Source: Solirubrobacterales bacterium (GTDB lineage Bacteria; Actinomycetota; Thermoleophilia; Solirubrobacterales; 70-9). Taken from it: a stretch of 64,000 bases of DNA. Both the position numbers and the translations under genes were made by a program. The notes beneath the pieces were generated by a model. That model saw only the letters and a list, made by a program, of their open reading frames with translations. It ran no database searches and had not been told where the DNA came from. The stretch lies in the NCBI GenBank assembly GCA_009691195.1, contig SHVA01000003.1, positions 1 through 64,000 on the forward strand, given 5' to 3'. Positions 1-8,271 of the stretch are shown here, piece after piece (within the stretch, counting starts at the first letter, position 1; the number at the start of each line of letters is the position of its first letter).

Positions 1-112
1 CGCGGTGCGCAGCTTCGGGCGAACCTACAACGAGAGCTGGCTGCTCGAGCGCCACGGCCACCGCACGCCGATCGAGGTCCGGGAGCTGATGGTGGCCGGA
101 GCGGCGGCGTGA
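1..112 (+). pseudogene. C-terminal tail of an IS3-type transposase (partial, runs off window)
   Basis: The reading frame from base 2 to the TGA at 110-112 gives 36 residues containing YNESWLLERHGHRTP. This resembles the end of the DDE integrase core of IS3-family transposases, where a Y-N-x-x-W-L-I/L-E-R-x-G-H/Y-R-T-P stretch closes the domain. Only the tail is visible, so whether the element is intact upstream cannot be judged. No terminal inverted repeat was recognised in the following 230 bases. The family call is from memory of the motif. Confidence 0.5.
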
Positions 113-349
113 TCGGCGCGAGCGATCACCCCAGGCGCCCTGGTCGAAGCCCTCAGATCGGCTCTCAGCGGGTCGATCGGAGCATGTCGGCGCAAATCGC
201 GCTCGTTGCGCCCCCGTTCGGGCCCTCTGCCGACGTCGCCGGCCGGGGCGCAGTCCTCAGGTCGGCTCAGATGCGATGATCGTTTTGTTCAGTGAGGTGT
301 CCGGTGAACCGGGCGCGCCGCAAGACCAACCAGCAGGAGGAGAACGAAA
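113..349. other. Non-coding stretch upstream of the P450 gene
   Basis: No convincing gene. A short imperfect direct repeat of the type CCTCAG(A/G)TCGGCTC occurs near 150 and near 254. An AGGAGGA ribosome binding site at 335-341 sits 8 nt before the P450 start codon. A promoter was not assigned. Confidence 0.4.
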
Positions 350-1570
350 ATGGCGACCAGGTCCGCTCCCGAAGAGGTCCCCCACTTCGACCTCTCCAAT
401 CCAGAGTTCTCTGCGCTGGCGGATGAGGTCCACGCGGCTCGCGACAAGGCCTGGTTTGCAAGGAGCAACTACGGCGTCGTTGCTCTGCGGCATGAGCAGG
501 TCGGTGCCCTGCTGCGGGATCGCCGGCTCAGGCACGGCCTGTATTCCTGGCCGGAATTGAATGGCGTAACCGAGGGCCCACTCCACCACTGGTGGATCAA
601 CAATCTCAACAGCCAGGAGGGAGATGACCATCGGCGGTACCGGCGCCTTCTGAATCCGCTTTTCGCTCCCAAATCCATCGAAAGGATGGCGCCCGGGTTT
701 CAGGCGCTGACCCACGAGCTGATCGATCGCTTCGCCCCGACGGGTCGCTGTGAGTTCGTGAGCGAGTTTTGTGAGGAGTTCTCCGCGCGAATCCTGCTCC
801 AACTCGTCGGCGTCGGGGAGAGCTCGTGGAGGGAGTTACAGCGGATGTGCGGCGAGTTCGGAATTTCGATGGGCGTCAACATCGCGAAGGAACTGCCACG
901 GATCGAAGCGGCACTTGCCGAGTTGTACGAGTTCACCGACGAGTTGATCGCGGCGCGGCGCGCGGATCCTGGCGAGGACGCGATCACCGGCCTAGTGAAG
1001 ACCTGCGACTCGGGCGAGCTCACCGGGGACGAGCTTCGCAACATGATCGTGATGCTCGTCTTCGGCGGACTCGACACGACCAAGAATCAGATGGGCATAG
1101 CGCTGGACGTCTTCATGCGCCACCCGGATCAGTGGGACTTGCTCGCGGAACGGCCCGAACTGGGCGGAAGGGCCGTCGAGGAGGTACTGCGAATCGAGCC
1201 GACGGTTCTCTGGATCAGTCGTGAGGCGTTGGAGGATGTCGAGATCGAGGGGTTGGCCATCCCGCAGGGCACAACCGTTCATTTGCTCACGGAATCCGCC
1301 AGCACGGACCCGCTGGTGGGCGGGGATGTCCCGTTCGACATCACAGCGGAGCACCATCCCCGCCACCTCGCTTTCGGGGGCGGCCCGCACCATTGCGTCG
1401 GCCACTATCTAGCGCGGACGGACATGCGAGAGGCGCTTCCGATCCTCGCGAAGAGATTGCGGAATCCTCGAGCGGATGGTCCAGCCGAGTTCCGGCCTTG
1501 GACCGGACTAGGCGGTCCTCTGTCGCTGCCGATTGCGTTCGATCCGGGGGATGCGGAAGGAAGGGCATGA
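350..1570 (+). CDS. Cytochrome P450
   Basis: Soluble bacterial-type P450 of 406 residues, the usual length. Visible hallmarks: the I-helix oxygen-activation motif GGLDTT, the K-helix ExxR inside EEVLRIEP, and the heme-ligand loop FGGGPHHCVGH with the thiolate Cys near residue 349. There is no membrane anchor, so it is cytosolic and needs separate redox partners. The ATG has AGGAGGA 8 nt upstream. The stop overlaps the start of a ferredoxin gene (ATGA), so the pair is translationally coupled and the ferredoxin is the likely electron donor. The substrate cannot be read from the sequence; an F420-type oxidoreductase gene follows and may act on the same compound. Confidence 0.93.
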   Translation: MATRSAPEEVPHFDLSNPEFSALADEVHAARDKAWFARSNYGVVALRHEQVGALLRDRRLRHGLYSWPELNGVTEGPLHHWWINNLNSQEGDDHRRYRRLLNPLFAPKSIERMAPGFQALTHELIDRFAPTGRCEFVSEFCEEFSARILLQLVGVGESSWRELQRMCGEFGISMGVNIAKELPRIEAALAELYEFTDELIAARRADPGEDAITGLVKTCDSGELTGDELRNMIVMLVFGGLDTTKNQMGIALDVFMRHPDQWDLLAERPELGGRAVEEVLRIEPTVLWISREALEDVEIEGLAIPQGTTVHLLTESASTDPLVGGDVPFDITAEHHPRHLAFGGGPHHCVGHYLARTDMREALPILAKRLRNPRADGPAEFRPWTGLGGPLSLPIAFDPGDAEGRA

Positions 1571-1755
1571 GGGTGATCCTCGATACGGAGCTTTGCGAGG
1601 CGAACGGTCAGTGCGAGATCATGGCGCCGGATCTCTTCAGGGTCCAAGCGGACAACACGGTCAAGTACGAGGCCAACCCGGACGAGGACCGCCGCACGGA
1701 AGTCGAAGACGCGGTTGAGGCATGCCCAACGAGGGCGATTCGGATCAAGAGCTGA
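1567..1755 (+). CDS. Small P450-partner ferredoxin (3Fe-4S type)
   Basis: A 62-residue ferredoxin starting ATG inside the P450 stop (ATGA overlap). Cluster ligands visible are Cys10 and Cys16 in CEANGQC and a third Cys near residue 53 in EACPTRAI. The CxxNxxC...CP pattern, where the central fourth ligand is replaced (here Asn13), matches the actinobacterial P450-associated [3Fe-4S] ferredoxins. It would transfer electrons from a ferredoxin reductase, not encoded here, to the upstream P450. The acidic, short sequence is typical of the family. Confidence 0.9.
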   Translation: MRVILDTELCEANGQCEIMAPDLFRVQADNTVKYEANPDEDRRTEVEDAVEACPTRAIRIKS

Positions 1756-1856
1756 GGATCATCAGAACGCGTGTCTGAAGTACTTCTCGATCCGAAGAGC
1801 ATCGACTCAGCATCGGCTGAGCGGCTCCGTGCTCTCAGTGGAAGCCGGTCGGGCAG

Positions 1857-2732
1857 ATGAAGTTCGGGATCGGTTACTTCCCGACCGACGAGGGCGTCGA
1901 TCCAGCCACCCTCGCCCGCCTCACGGAGGAGCGAGGTTTCGAGTCTCTCTTCTTCACCGACCACACTCACATCCCAGCGAGCCGCGAAAGCCCGTGGCCA
2001 GGGGGCGAAGTTCTTCCCCGCGAGTATGGCCGCCTCTACGACCCCTTCGTCGCGATGATGGCTGCCGCCGCAGCCACCGAACGAATCATGGTTGGCACCG
2101 GGGTCTGCCTGGTGATCGAGCGGGACCCCATTGCCACCGCGAAACAGGTCGCGAGTGTGGACCGCCTCTCCGGCGGGCGACTTCTGTTTGGCGTCGGAGC
2201 AGGCTGGAATCTGGAAGAGATGCGAAATCACGGGACTGACCCCGATCACCGATTTCGGGCCATGCGGGAACGTGTGGAGGCGATGAAGGAGATCTGGACG
2301 TGCGAGGAGGCGACCTACAACGGGCGGCATGTCAGCTTCGACAAGATCTGGGCCTGGCCCAAGCCATTGACCGATCCGCACCCGCCGGTGCTGATCGGAG
2401 GCCTTGGCCCACGCGTTCTGGACCGCGTGATCGCCTACGGCGACGAGTGGTTTCCGATTCGCACCGACGACGATGAGGCGCTCGTCGAGCGAATGCGACA
2501 GTTGCAGACCGCGGCAGCACAGAAGGATTGCGGCCCCAAGCCGGTCACGATCAGCTCGAGCATTCTCGATCCAGCCGCGCTTGAGCTCTTCGAAGCCGCT
2601 GGCGCCAACCGAGCCGTCTATTGGGTTCCGCAGAGCAGCGCCGAGGAAGCCGAGCGGCGACTCGACGAGATCGCGGCCACGGCCGAGGAATACCAAGGGT
2701 GGTCCGTAGTTGACCGCCATGAAGGCGGATAG
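1857..2732 (+). CDS. LLM-class (F420-dependent type) oxidoreductase
   Basis: A 291-residue TIM-barrel flavin/F420 enzyme of the luciferase-like monooxygenase superfamily. Diagnostic stretches are FFTDHTHIP near residue 33, ATERIMVGTGVCL, the loop DRLSGGRLLFGVGAGWN and IGGLGPRVLDRV. The arrangement with GxGAGWN and the PKPL...HPPVLIGG segment is that of the F420-dependent TIGR03619-like subfamily. This is a family-level assignment; cofactor F420 versus FMN is not proven by sequence. It starts about 100 bases after the ferredoxin, on the same strand, so it probably belongs to the same catabolic or biosynthetic unit. ATG at 1857 gives the expected MKFGIGYFP opening. Confidence 0.88.
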   Translation: MKFGIGYFPTDEGVDPATLARLTEERGFESLFFTDHTHIPASRESPWPGGEVLPREYGRLYDPFVAMMAAAAATERIMVGTGVCLVIERDPIATAKQVASVDRLSGGRLLFGVGAGWNLEEMRNHGTDPDHRFRAMRERVEAMKEIWTCEEATYNGRHVSFDKIWAWPKPLTDPHPPVLIGGLGPRVLDRVIAYGDEWFPIRTDDDEALVERMRQLQTAAAQKDCGPKPVTISSSILDPAALELFEAAGANRAVYWVPQSSAEEAERRLDEIAATAEEYQGWSVVDRHEGG

Positions 2733-2737
2733 ACGGC

Positions 2738-3455
2738 ATGAACATCGGCCTACCTACTGAGGTCAAGGCGGATGAGCATCGGGTCGCTTTGACGCCGCCT
2801 GGTGTTCGGGAACTGACCGAAAGGGGCCACGCGGTCTTCGTTCAGCAGGGTGCCGGCAGGGGCTCGCAAATCGACGACTTTCAGTACGAGGAAGAGGGTG
2901 CAACGCTGGCTGCTTCCGCCGACGAGGTGTTCTCGCGGGCAGATTTGATCGTGAAGGTGAAGGAGCCGCAACCCAATGAAGTGGAGCGCCTGAGACCGGG
3001 CCAGCTCCTCTTCACGTATCTCCACCTAGCCGCCGACACGGAGCTGACTCGTTCCCTCCTGGCCTCCAAAGCGGCCTGCCTCGCCTACGAAGACGGTTGT
3101 CGGTTCCGGCGAGAGGCTCCCGCTGCTCGCCCCGATGAGTGAGATCGCCGGCAAGGTGGCCGCGCAGGCCGGCGCGTTCATGCTCGAATAACCACTCGGT
3201 GGGCGGGGCGTGCTGCTGGGAGGGTGCGCCGGCGTGCCGCGCGCAAAGGTGCTGGTGATCGGTGGTGGAACTGTCGGCCTCAACGCTGCGCGTGTCGTGC
3301 TCTGCCTGGGTCCAGAGACCGTGATCTTCGACCGTTCGATGGAACGCCTCCGAGAACTCGATGCGACCCTCTCCGGGCAATGCTCGACAGCCTTTTCGTC
3401 ACCGCTCGCGATTGAAACCTGCTGCCCGAGGCAGACCTTGTGATCGGGTCCATCG
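2738..3455 (+). pseudogene. ald: Alanine dehydrogenase relic, frameshifted and truncated
   Basis: The first about 118 residues read as a good alanine dehydrogenase N-terminus (GLPTEVKADEHRVALTP, then LIVKVKEPQ and LLFTYLHLAAD). After AYE at about 3095 the frame shifts by one base; the next frame continues the family sequence as LPLLAPMSEIAGKVAAQ. It then meets an in-frame TAA at 3189-3191 and resumes as GGRGVLLGG and the Rossmann motif VLVIGGGTVGLNAARV. A second frameshift near 3415 precedes EADLVIGS. Homology stops at about 3455, where transposase-like sequence starts. So there are two frameshifts, one nonsense codon and loss of the C-terminal third: a dead gene. The functional enzyme would convert L-alanine and NAD to pyruvate, ammonia and NADH. 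Confidence 0.88.
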
Positions 3456-3885
3456 GTCGGGACGATCGCCTTCGACGGCACCCGGATGGCCGCTGACGCC
3501 GCCGATCGCAACAACCGCACCTACAGCCAGCTCGGAGCGGAGATCCTCGAAGAGGCCGAAGCCACTGACGCTGCCGAGGACGAGCGCTTCGGCGACAAAC
3601 GAGGCGGCGAGCTGCCGCCGGAGCTCGCCGACCGCAACACCCGCCGCGCCCGCCTGCGCGAGGCCAAGCGCCAGCTCGACGCCGAGCGCCAGGCGCAGAT
3701 CGAGGAGATGGCGGCCTGGGAGCAGACGAAGGCCGACTACATCGAGCGCACCGGCAAGGGCCAAGGTTGGCCAACCAAGCCGCGACCGATCCCCGCCGAG
3801 CCGACCCGCCGGATCAACATCACAGACCCAGACTCGCGATCGATCAAGACCGCCCGAGGATTCATCCAGGGCTACACCGCCAAGC
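3456..3885 (+). pseudogene. Internal fragment of an IS1182-type transposase
   Basis: Reading FDGTRMAADAADRN, then a long charged linker with DERFGDKRGGELPPELADRNTRRARLREAKRQL, then ITDPDSRSIKTARGFIQGY. The order ADGT-like segment, RGDELPxEL, RRARLREAK, TDPDSRxMKTRxGFIQGYNAQ is characteristic of the central insertion of IS1182-family DDE transposases. Both ends are missing: the N-terminal half is replaced by the ald relic, and reading stops just where NAQ would follow. About 430 of an expected 1.4 kb remain, so it is immobile. A 338-residue open frame (3486-4502) runs through it into the next relic by chance fusion. Confidence 0.75.
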
Positions 3886-4502
3886 AGCGACGACCACCCC
3901 GCAGGGCGCGCACGACATCAACTCCCAGGGCGACACGATCGATCCGGGCTTCGTCGATCCGCCGAACGACTACTCGCTGGCCCAGAGCTCGATCCTCCGC
4001 GACAGGGGCCCGCTCACCAGCGCGCGCCCGGAGGCCGGATCCGGTCCCGGACGAGGTCTTCACCACCGACCTGGCGGGCGCCCTCCGCGTCGACAACGGG
4101 GCGCGCGACATCGGCGCCTACGAGTTCCAGGCCGTATTCCGCACCCTGACCGTGAACAAGGCCGGGACCGGGGACGGCACGGTGACCGGCGCCCCCGGGG
4201 CGATCAGCTGCGGCCTCGGCTGCACCAGCGACAACGACATCTTCGAGGACGGGCAGTCGGTGACGCTGACCCAGGTGCCATCAGGGTCCAGCCCGGCGGT
4301 CTGGAGCGGCTGCAACTCGGTCATCGCCGGCAACCAGTGCATCGTCGCGATGACGGCGAACAGGGCGGTGACGGCGACCTTCACGGCCCTGCCTCCGCCC
4401 CCAACCGGCAAGCGGGCCGCGGCGCTGAAGAAGTGCAAAAAGGTGAAGAAGAAGAAGGCCCGGAAGAAGTGCCAGGCGAAGGCGAAGGAGCTGCCGCTTT
4501 AG
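3886..4502 (+). pseudogene. C-terminal remnant of a secreted beta-helix / InlB-B-repeat protein
   Basis: The first 150 bases, in one frame, read as the end of a beta-helix domain (DTIDPGFVDPPNDYSLAQSS, the usual DPxFVDPxNxDYxL pattern). Around 4035-4045 the frame changes, giving DIGAYEFQ, then one divergent InlB-type B repeat (TLTVNKAGTGDGTVTG ... TANRAVTATFTA). It ends in the basic tail KRAAALKKCKKVKKKKARKKC, which is common on secreted proteins of Thermoleophilia. There is no signal peptide and no beta-helix coils, so it is a tail fused downstream of an IS remnant. Four other members or relics of this broad family lie in this window. Confidence 0.72.
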
Positions 4503-4537
4503 GGGGAGAGTTCCGTTGCCGTGCCGCTCAGGATCAG

Positions 4538-5248
4538 GTGCTTCCTGAGATCGATCAGCTGGCGACGGTGGTGGTCTGCGAGGACGACGAGGCGACGCTC
4601 GAGCTGCTCTGCGACCACCTCACCGCGGACCGCTACCGGACACTGCCGGCGCCGAGCGCTTCCGATGCGCTGAGGCTGTGCCAGTACAACCAGCCTGACT
4701 TGATGATCCTCGACCTGGGGCTGCCCGACGCCGCGGGGATCGACGTCCTGCGGGAGGTGCGGGCCTCCGACGGGATCAGCTCGCGCTTTGACCCCGAGCT
4801 GCCGGTGATCGTCGTCAGCGGGCGCGGGGCGGAGGCCGACCGAGTTCGCGGCCTCTCGGCGGGCGCCGACGACTACGTGGTCAAGCCCTTCCACTATCCC
4901 GAGCTGGCGGTGCGGGTGGCGGCCGTTCTGCGTCGTCGAGGTCCCGCCAAGCAGGGGCCGCTGCGGGTCGGGGACCTGGTGGTGGACCCGGTTACCAGGA
5001 CGGTGCGGGTCGAGGGGCGCCCGGTGCAGCTGGCAAACAAGGAGTTCGCCCTGCTTCGCGCCCTCGCCGCCGAGCCTCGCCGGGTGTTCACCAAGGAGGA
5101 GCTGCTGCGCGACGTCTGGGGGTTCCGCTCGATGGGGCGGACCCGCACCCTCGACTCCCACGCGAGCCGGCTGCGGAGAAAGCTCGACCCCGATGGCGCC
5201 CGTTACGTCTTCAACTGCTGGGGCGTCGGCTACCGGCTGGTCGAGTGA
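4538..5248 (+). CDS. OmpR/PhoB-family response regulator
   Basis: A 236-residue regulator with an N-terminal receiver domain: acidic pocket CEDDE, phospho-acceptor Asp in MILDLGLPD, and the conserved Lys in VVKPFHYPE. A winged-helix trans_reg_C domain follows (LANKEFALLRALA, SRLRRKLDPD, GVGYRLVE). GTG at 4538 is chosen because AGGA lies 5 nt upstream and the length fits; the frame stays open far upstream through unrelated relics. The stop overlaps the start of a sensorless histidine kinase by the GTGA tetramer. Tad pilus genes follow without a gap, so control of pilus expression is a reasonable inference. Confidence 0.9.
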   Translation: MLPEIDQLATVVVCEDDEATLELLCDHLTADRYRTLPAPSASDALRLCQYNQPDLMILDLGLPDAAGIDVLREVRASDGISSRFDPELPVIVVSGRGAEADRVRGLSAGADDYVVKPFHYPELAVRVAAVLRRRGPAKQGPLRVGDLVVDPVTRTVRVEGRPVQLANKEFALLRALAAEPRRVFTKEELLRDVWGFRSMGRTRTLDSHASRLRRKLDPDGARYVFNCWGVGYRLVE

Positions 5249-5880
5249 CCTGGCCCTTCCAGCGACGCCGCAGGCTCAACCGGGCGCTGCACGAGCTGCG
5301 CCGCCCGCTGCAGGCACTGATGCTGCTCGACGTCCGAGCACACCCGCTCGCCTCCTCGGACATCTCGGCCCGCCGCGGGCTGCTGGAGCTGACGGCGGTG
5401 GCGCTGGAGGAGCTCGAGTGCGAGGTCAACGGCGGCTCGGCAGGCGCTCCGCCGCGGCCGGTCTCCTGCCGCGAGCTGCTGCTGGCGACGATCGAGCGCT
5501 GGCAGCCGCTGGCGGCCTCGCGCGGCGGTGAGATCAAGGTCTTCTGGGACGCAGGCAGCGGCGTGGTGGAGGCGGACGCGGCGCGGCTGGGGAGAGCCTT
5601 CGACAACCTGATCGAGAACGCGCTCGTCCACGGGCTGCCGCCCGTAACGCTGACCGGCACCCGGGTGGGGAGCCGCTTGCGGATCACGATCGCCGATGGC
5701 GGCGCTGCGCCGGTGGCCGGAAACGGGGGCAGCGACCCCCGCCACGGACACGGGCTCGAGATCGTCTCGGAGCTCGCTGCTTCCCACGGTGGGCGCTTTG
5801 CGCTGCGCCATGGGGGGGCCGGCGCGGTCGCCGCCCTGGAGCTGCCGTTGGCCGAGCCCGAGGCGGCGCTGGTGGCGTGA
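5245..5880 (+). CDS. Short cytosolic histidine kinase, no sensor domain
   Basis: A 211-residue protein made of little more than a kinase core. An H-box-like stretch ALHELRRPLQALMLL near residue 14 gives the candidate phospho-His. The ATPase domain follows, with N-box FDNLIENALVHG, a D-box-like ITIADGGAAP and G2-box GHGLEIVSELAASHGG. No transmembrane helix, PAS or GAF domain is visible, so signal input must come through a partner. It overlaps the response regulator upstream (GTGA) and cpaB downstream (GTGA). That three-gene coupling suggests a dedicated regulator of the adjacent pilus genes (inference). Confidence 0.82.
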   Translation: MTWPFQRRRRLNRALHELRRPLQALMLLDVRAHPLASSDISARRGLLELTAVALEELECEVNGGSAGAPPRPVSCRELLLATIERWQPLAASRGGEIKVFWDAGSGVVEADAARLGRAFDNLIENALVHGLPPVTLTGTRVGSRLRITIADGGAAPVAGNGGSDPRHGHGLEIVSELAASHGGRFALRHGGAGAVAALELPLAEPEAALVA

Positions 5881-6527
5881 GGCGGCGGGCCCGCGCGCTT
5901 GCGTTCCTCGGCGCCGCGGCGACCTGCGCGGCGCTGGCGGCCATGCTGGCGGGCTCCTATCGCCAGCGGGTCGAGGCGGGATATGGCCCACTGCGGGAGG
6001 TGGTGGTGGCGGTGGCGCCATTGGAGGCGGGCCGGCCGATCGGGCCGCGCGAGGCCCGTGGGCTCGCGGTTCGCCGCGTGCCGGTTCGCTTCGCCCCGGC
6101 GGGTGCCCTTCGCCGCCCCGCCGATGCCCTGGGCCAAGCGCCGACCGCGCCGGTGCCGGCCGGCTCCTACCTGCTCGCCGGGCAGCTCGCGCTGCCCGGG
6201 CCCTCACGCCCGAAGCGGCCGTCGCTGGGACAGGGCCGGCGCCCGGTCCAGATCGGGGTCAGCGGAGCCGCCGCGCTGTTGATCGGAGGGGCCGCTCCGG
6301 AGGGCGGCAGGGTTGACGTTGTCGTCTCCGAGCAGGCGGGCCTCGGGGGGCACGGCAGGACCTACGTGGCTGCCTCCTCCGTGCCGCTGCTCGCCCTCCC
6401 CGGGCCGGGCGGCCCGGGGAGCGACGGCACCTGGCAGGCGATACTGGCGCTGACCCGCGCCCAGGCCCTTCGCCTGATCGACGCCGAGGGATCGGCCCGC
6501 CAGATCAGGCTGCTTCCGCGGCCTTAA
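5877..6527 (+). CDS. cpaB: CpaB/RcpC-like SAF-domain protein (Tad pilus)
   Basis: A 216-residue protein with an N-terminal membrane segment (about residues 7-26, rich in Ala/Leu) and a SAF domain. The segment VVVAVAPLEAGRPIGPREARGLAVRRVP is the usual opening of CpaB, and PAGSYLLAGQL the end of the SAF fold. CpaB is a periplasmic/cell-wall component of Tad/Flp pilus machines. It starts GTG within the upstream stop. Its 3' end overlaps the end of the convergent minus-strand gene by 23 bases. It is shorter than many CpaB proteins, but the neighbouring cpaF, tadB and tadC support the call. Confidence 0.78.
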   Translation: MRRRARALAFLGAAATCAALAAMLAGSYRQRVEAGYGPLREVVVAVAPLEAGRPIGPREARGLAVRRVPVRFAPAGALRRPADALGQAPTAPVPAGSYLLAGQLALPGPSRPKRPSLGQGRRPVQIGVSGAAALLIGGAAPEGGRVDVVVSEQAGLGGHGRTYVAASSVPLLALPGPGGPGSDGTWQAILALTRAQALRLIDAEGSARQIRLLPRP

Positions 6528-7062
6528 GGCCGCCGCGGCTGAGGAAAAGGCCGGCGAGGATATAGATGACCGCCAACGCGAACAGGGTGAACTTCCCGAT
6601 CGCCGCTATCAGCGCGAGCGTCGGCCAGCCGTCGGTATGGCCGTCGAGCATCCGCAGCAGGGCGCCGTCCTCGATCGCGTCGAAGACGGCCGCGCCGAGG
6701 GCGCCCCAGCCGATCAACCCGCCGGCACGGGCGAGCCTCTCGCGCCCCCGCCTGGCGAGTCGGATCGAGACCGCGCCGCAGGCGACCCCGAGGAAGATCC
6801 CGTAGGCGATCAGGTAGGGGTAGTCCACGAGCAGCGAGACGGTCGCGGCGTCCTGGCCCTCGCCGCCCCATTCGCCGAGGATCTCCTGGGTCCGGTCGGC
6901 GCTGCCGGCGACCTCGAAGGGGACGATTCCCGGTCCACCGCCCTCCTTGATCTCTCCGTCCTGGTGGACGAGGAAGATCCAGAGAAGGAGCGCGATCACT
7001 CCCGACGCCCACAGGACCCGCCTGCGGGTCGTCGGCGATGCGTTTCCGAGCGGCGCCGTCAT
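6505..7062 (-). CDS. Hypothetical four-helix membrane protein
   Basis: A 185-residue protein with about four hydrophobic segments: near residues 16-34 (VLWASGVIALLLWIFLV), 78-100, 112-130 and 150-175. An extracellular acidic loop after the first helix carries the phrase ILGEWGGEGQ. No catalytic motif was recognised. It is the only minus-strand gene in the Tad block, convergent with cpaB and divergent from cpaF (39 bases between start codons). A TAGGCT hexamer 10 nt before the ATG suggests a leaderless transcript. It may be an insertion unrelated to pili. Confidence 0.72.
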   Translation of the reverse strand: MTAPLGNASPTTRRRVLWASGVIALLLWIFLVHQDGEIKEGGGPGIVPFEVAGSADRTQEILGEWGGEGQDAATVSLLVDYPYLIAYGIFLGVACGAVSIRLARRGRERLARAGGLIGWGALGAAVFDAIEDGALLRMLDGHTDGWPTLALIAAIGKFTLFALAVIYILAGLFLSRGGLKAAEAA

Positions 7063-7072
7063 GCGGGGGGAG

Positions 7073-7078
7073 AGCCTA
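7073..7078 (-). promoter_or_regulatory. -10 hexamer TAGGCT of the minus-strand membrane gene
   Basis: On the minus strand TAGGCT ends 10 nt before the ATG at 7062, placing the expected transcription start at or a few bases before the start codon. It is one of a series of such elements in this window. Confidence 0.45.
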
Positions 7079-7101
7079 TCCCGGCAGCCGCTCAATCCAG
7101 C

Positions 7102-8271
7102 GTGGACGAGGAGGTCCGTAGCCGCCACCTCGACCGGCTCGCCGCCGAGTTGCGGCTGCGGCTGGTCGAGCGCCGCCGGGCGCAGGCCGCGGCCGGGGAT
7201 CGCGCCCCGGGGTCGATCGCCGACGCCGTCCGCGAGCTGGTTGACGGCGACGCTGCCGTTCTCGGCGAGAGGGAGCGCGAGCGGTTGGTCGAGCTGATCC
7301 TGCGCGAGACCGTCGGCCTCGGGCCGCTCGAGGAGTTGATGGCCGACCCCGAGGTCGAGGAGGTGATGGTCAACGGCCACGGGAGCGTCTACGTCGAGCG
7401 CGGGGGGCGGATCGAGCCTGCCCCCGTGGGCTACTCCTCCGAACAGGATCTGCGCGACGCGATCGAACGGATCCTGGCGCCGCTGGGCAGGCGGGTGGAT
7501 GAGCTCAGCCCGATGGCCGACGCGCGGCTGGAGGACGGCTCGCGGGTCAACGTCGTGATCCCGCCGCTCGCCGTGGACGGGCCGGTGCTCTCGATTCGCC
7601 GCTTCGGCTCGTCGCGGCCCGGTCCGGCCGAGCTCGTCACTCTCGGCACCCTGACCGAGGGGCTCCGCGCCGAGCTGGAGGCGGCCGTCGCCGCTCGCCG
7701 CAGCATCCTCATCAGCGGAGGTACCGGTTCGGGCAAGACCACATTGCTCAACGCCCTATCCGCGTTCCTCGACCCTGCTGAGCGGGTGATCACCATCGAG
7801 GACGCCGCTGAGCTCCGGCTCCAGCAGCCGCACGTCGTGCGGCTGGAATCGCGACCGGCCAATGTGGAGGGCCGGGGGGAGGTGACGATCCGCGACCTGC
7901 TGCGCAACGCGCTGCGGATGCGGCCCGACCGGATCGTGATCGGGGAGGTGCGCGGCGCCGAGGCTCTCGACCTGCTCACGGCCCTCAACACGGGCCATGA
8001 GGGCGCACTCTCCACGGTGCACGCGAACTCGCCCACCGACGCCCTCCGTCGCCTGGAGACGCTGGCCCTGATGGCCGATGTGGGGCTGCCCCACGAGGCC
8101 GTTCGTGAGCAACTCGCCCGCGGGTTGGATCTGGTCGCGCACCTGGCCCGCCTCAGCGACGGCTCGCGCCGGGTGGTCGAGCTTGCTGAGGTCGTGCCGT
8201 CGGCGGGATCGGTGGGGGTGAGGGAGCTGTACCGCCGGGGGAGCGAGGTCGAGACGGCAGCTGGCCGTTGA
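7102..8271 (+). CDS. cpaF: Tad/Flp pilus assembly ATPase CpaF (TadA)
   Basis: A 389-residue secretion ATPase of the GspE/VirB11 superfamily. An N-terminal helical region leads to LGPLEELMADPEVEEVMVNG. Walker A is GGTGSGKTTLLNAL, the Asp box RVITIEDAAELRL, Walker B RIVIGEVRGAEALDLLTALNTGHEG, and the His box STVHANSP. It powers pilin polymerisation at the cytoplasmic face with TadB and TadC. GTG at 7102 is the first start downstream of the divergent gene; no Shine-Dalgarno is evident. The stop overlaps the tadB start (TTGA). Confidence 0.95.
   Translation: MDEEVRSRHLDRLAAELRLRLVERRRAQAAAGDRAPGSIADAVRELVDGDAAVLGERERERLVELILRETVGLGPLEELMADPEVEEVMVNGHGSVYVERGGRIEPAPVGYSSEQDLRDAIERILAPLGRRVDELSPMADARLEDGSRVNVVIPPLAVDGPVLSIRRFGSSRPGPAELVTLGTLTEGLRAELEAAVAARRSILISGGTGSGKTTLLNALSAFLDPAERVITIEDAAELRLQQPHVVRLESRPANVEGRGEVTIRDLLRNALRMRPDRIVIGEVRGAEALDLLTALNTGHEGALSTVHANSPTDALRRLETLALMADVGLPHEAVREQLARGLDLVAHLARLSDGSRRVVELAEVVPSAGSVGVRELYRRGSEVETAAGR

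Noticed and set aside
3767-5248. 493-residue ORF apparently fusing a repeat region to the response regulator
   Set aside because: The first 257 codons read out-of-frame relic sequence; the regulator fits a start at GTG 4538 with a ribosome binding site.
6518-6533. 16-bp perfect palindrome GCGGCCTTAAGGCCGC at the end of cpaB
   Set aside because: It lies within two overlapping coding ends, has no loop or T-run, and may be chance in GC-rich DNA.
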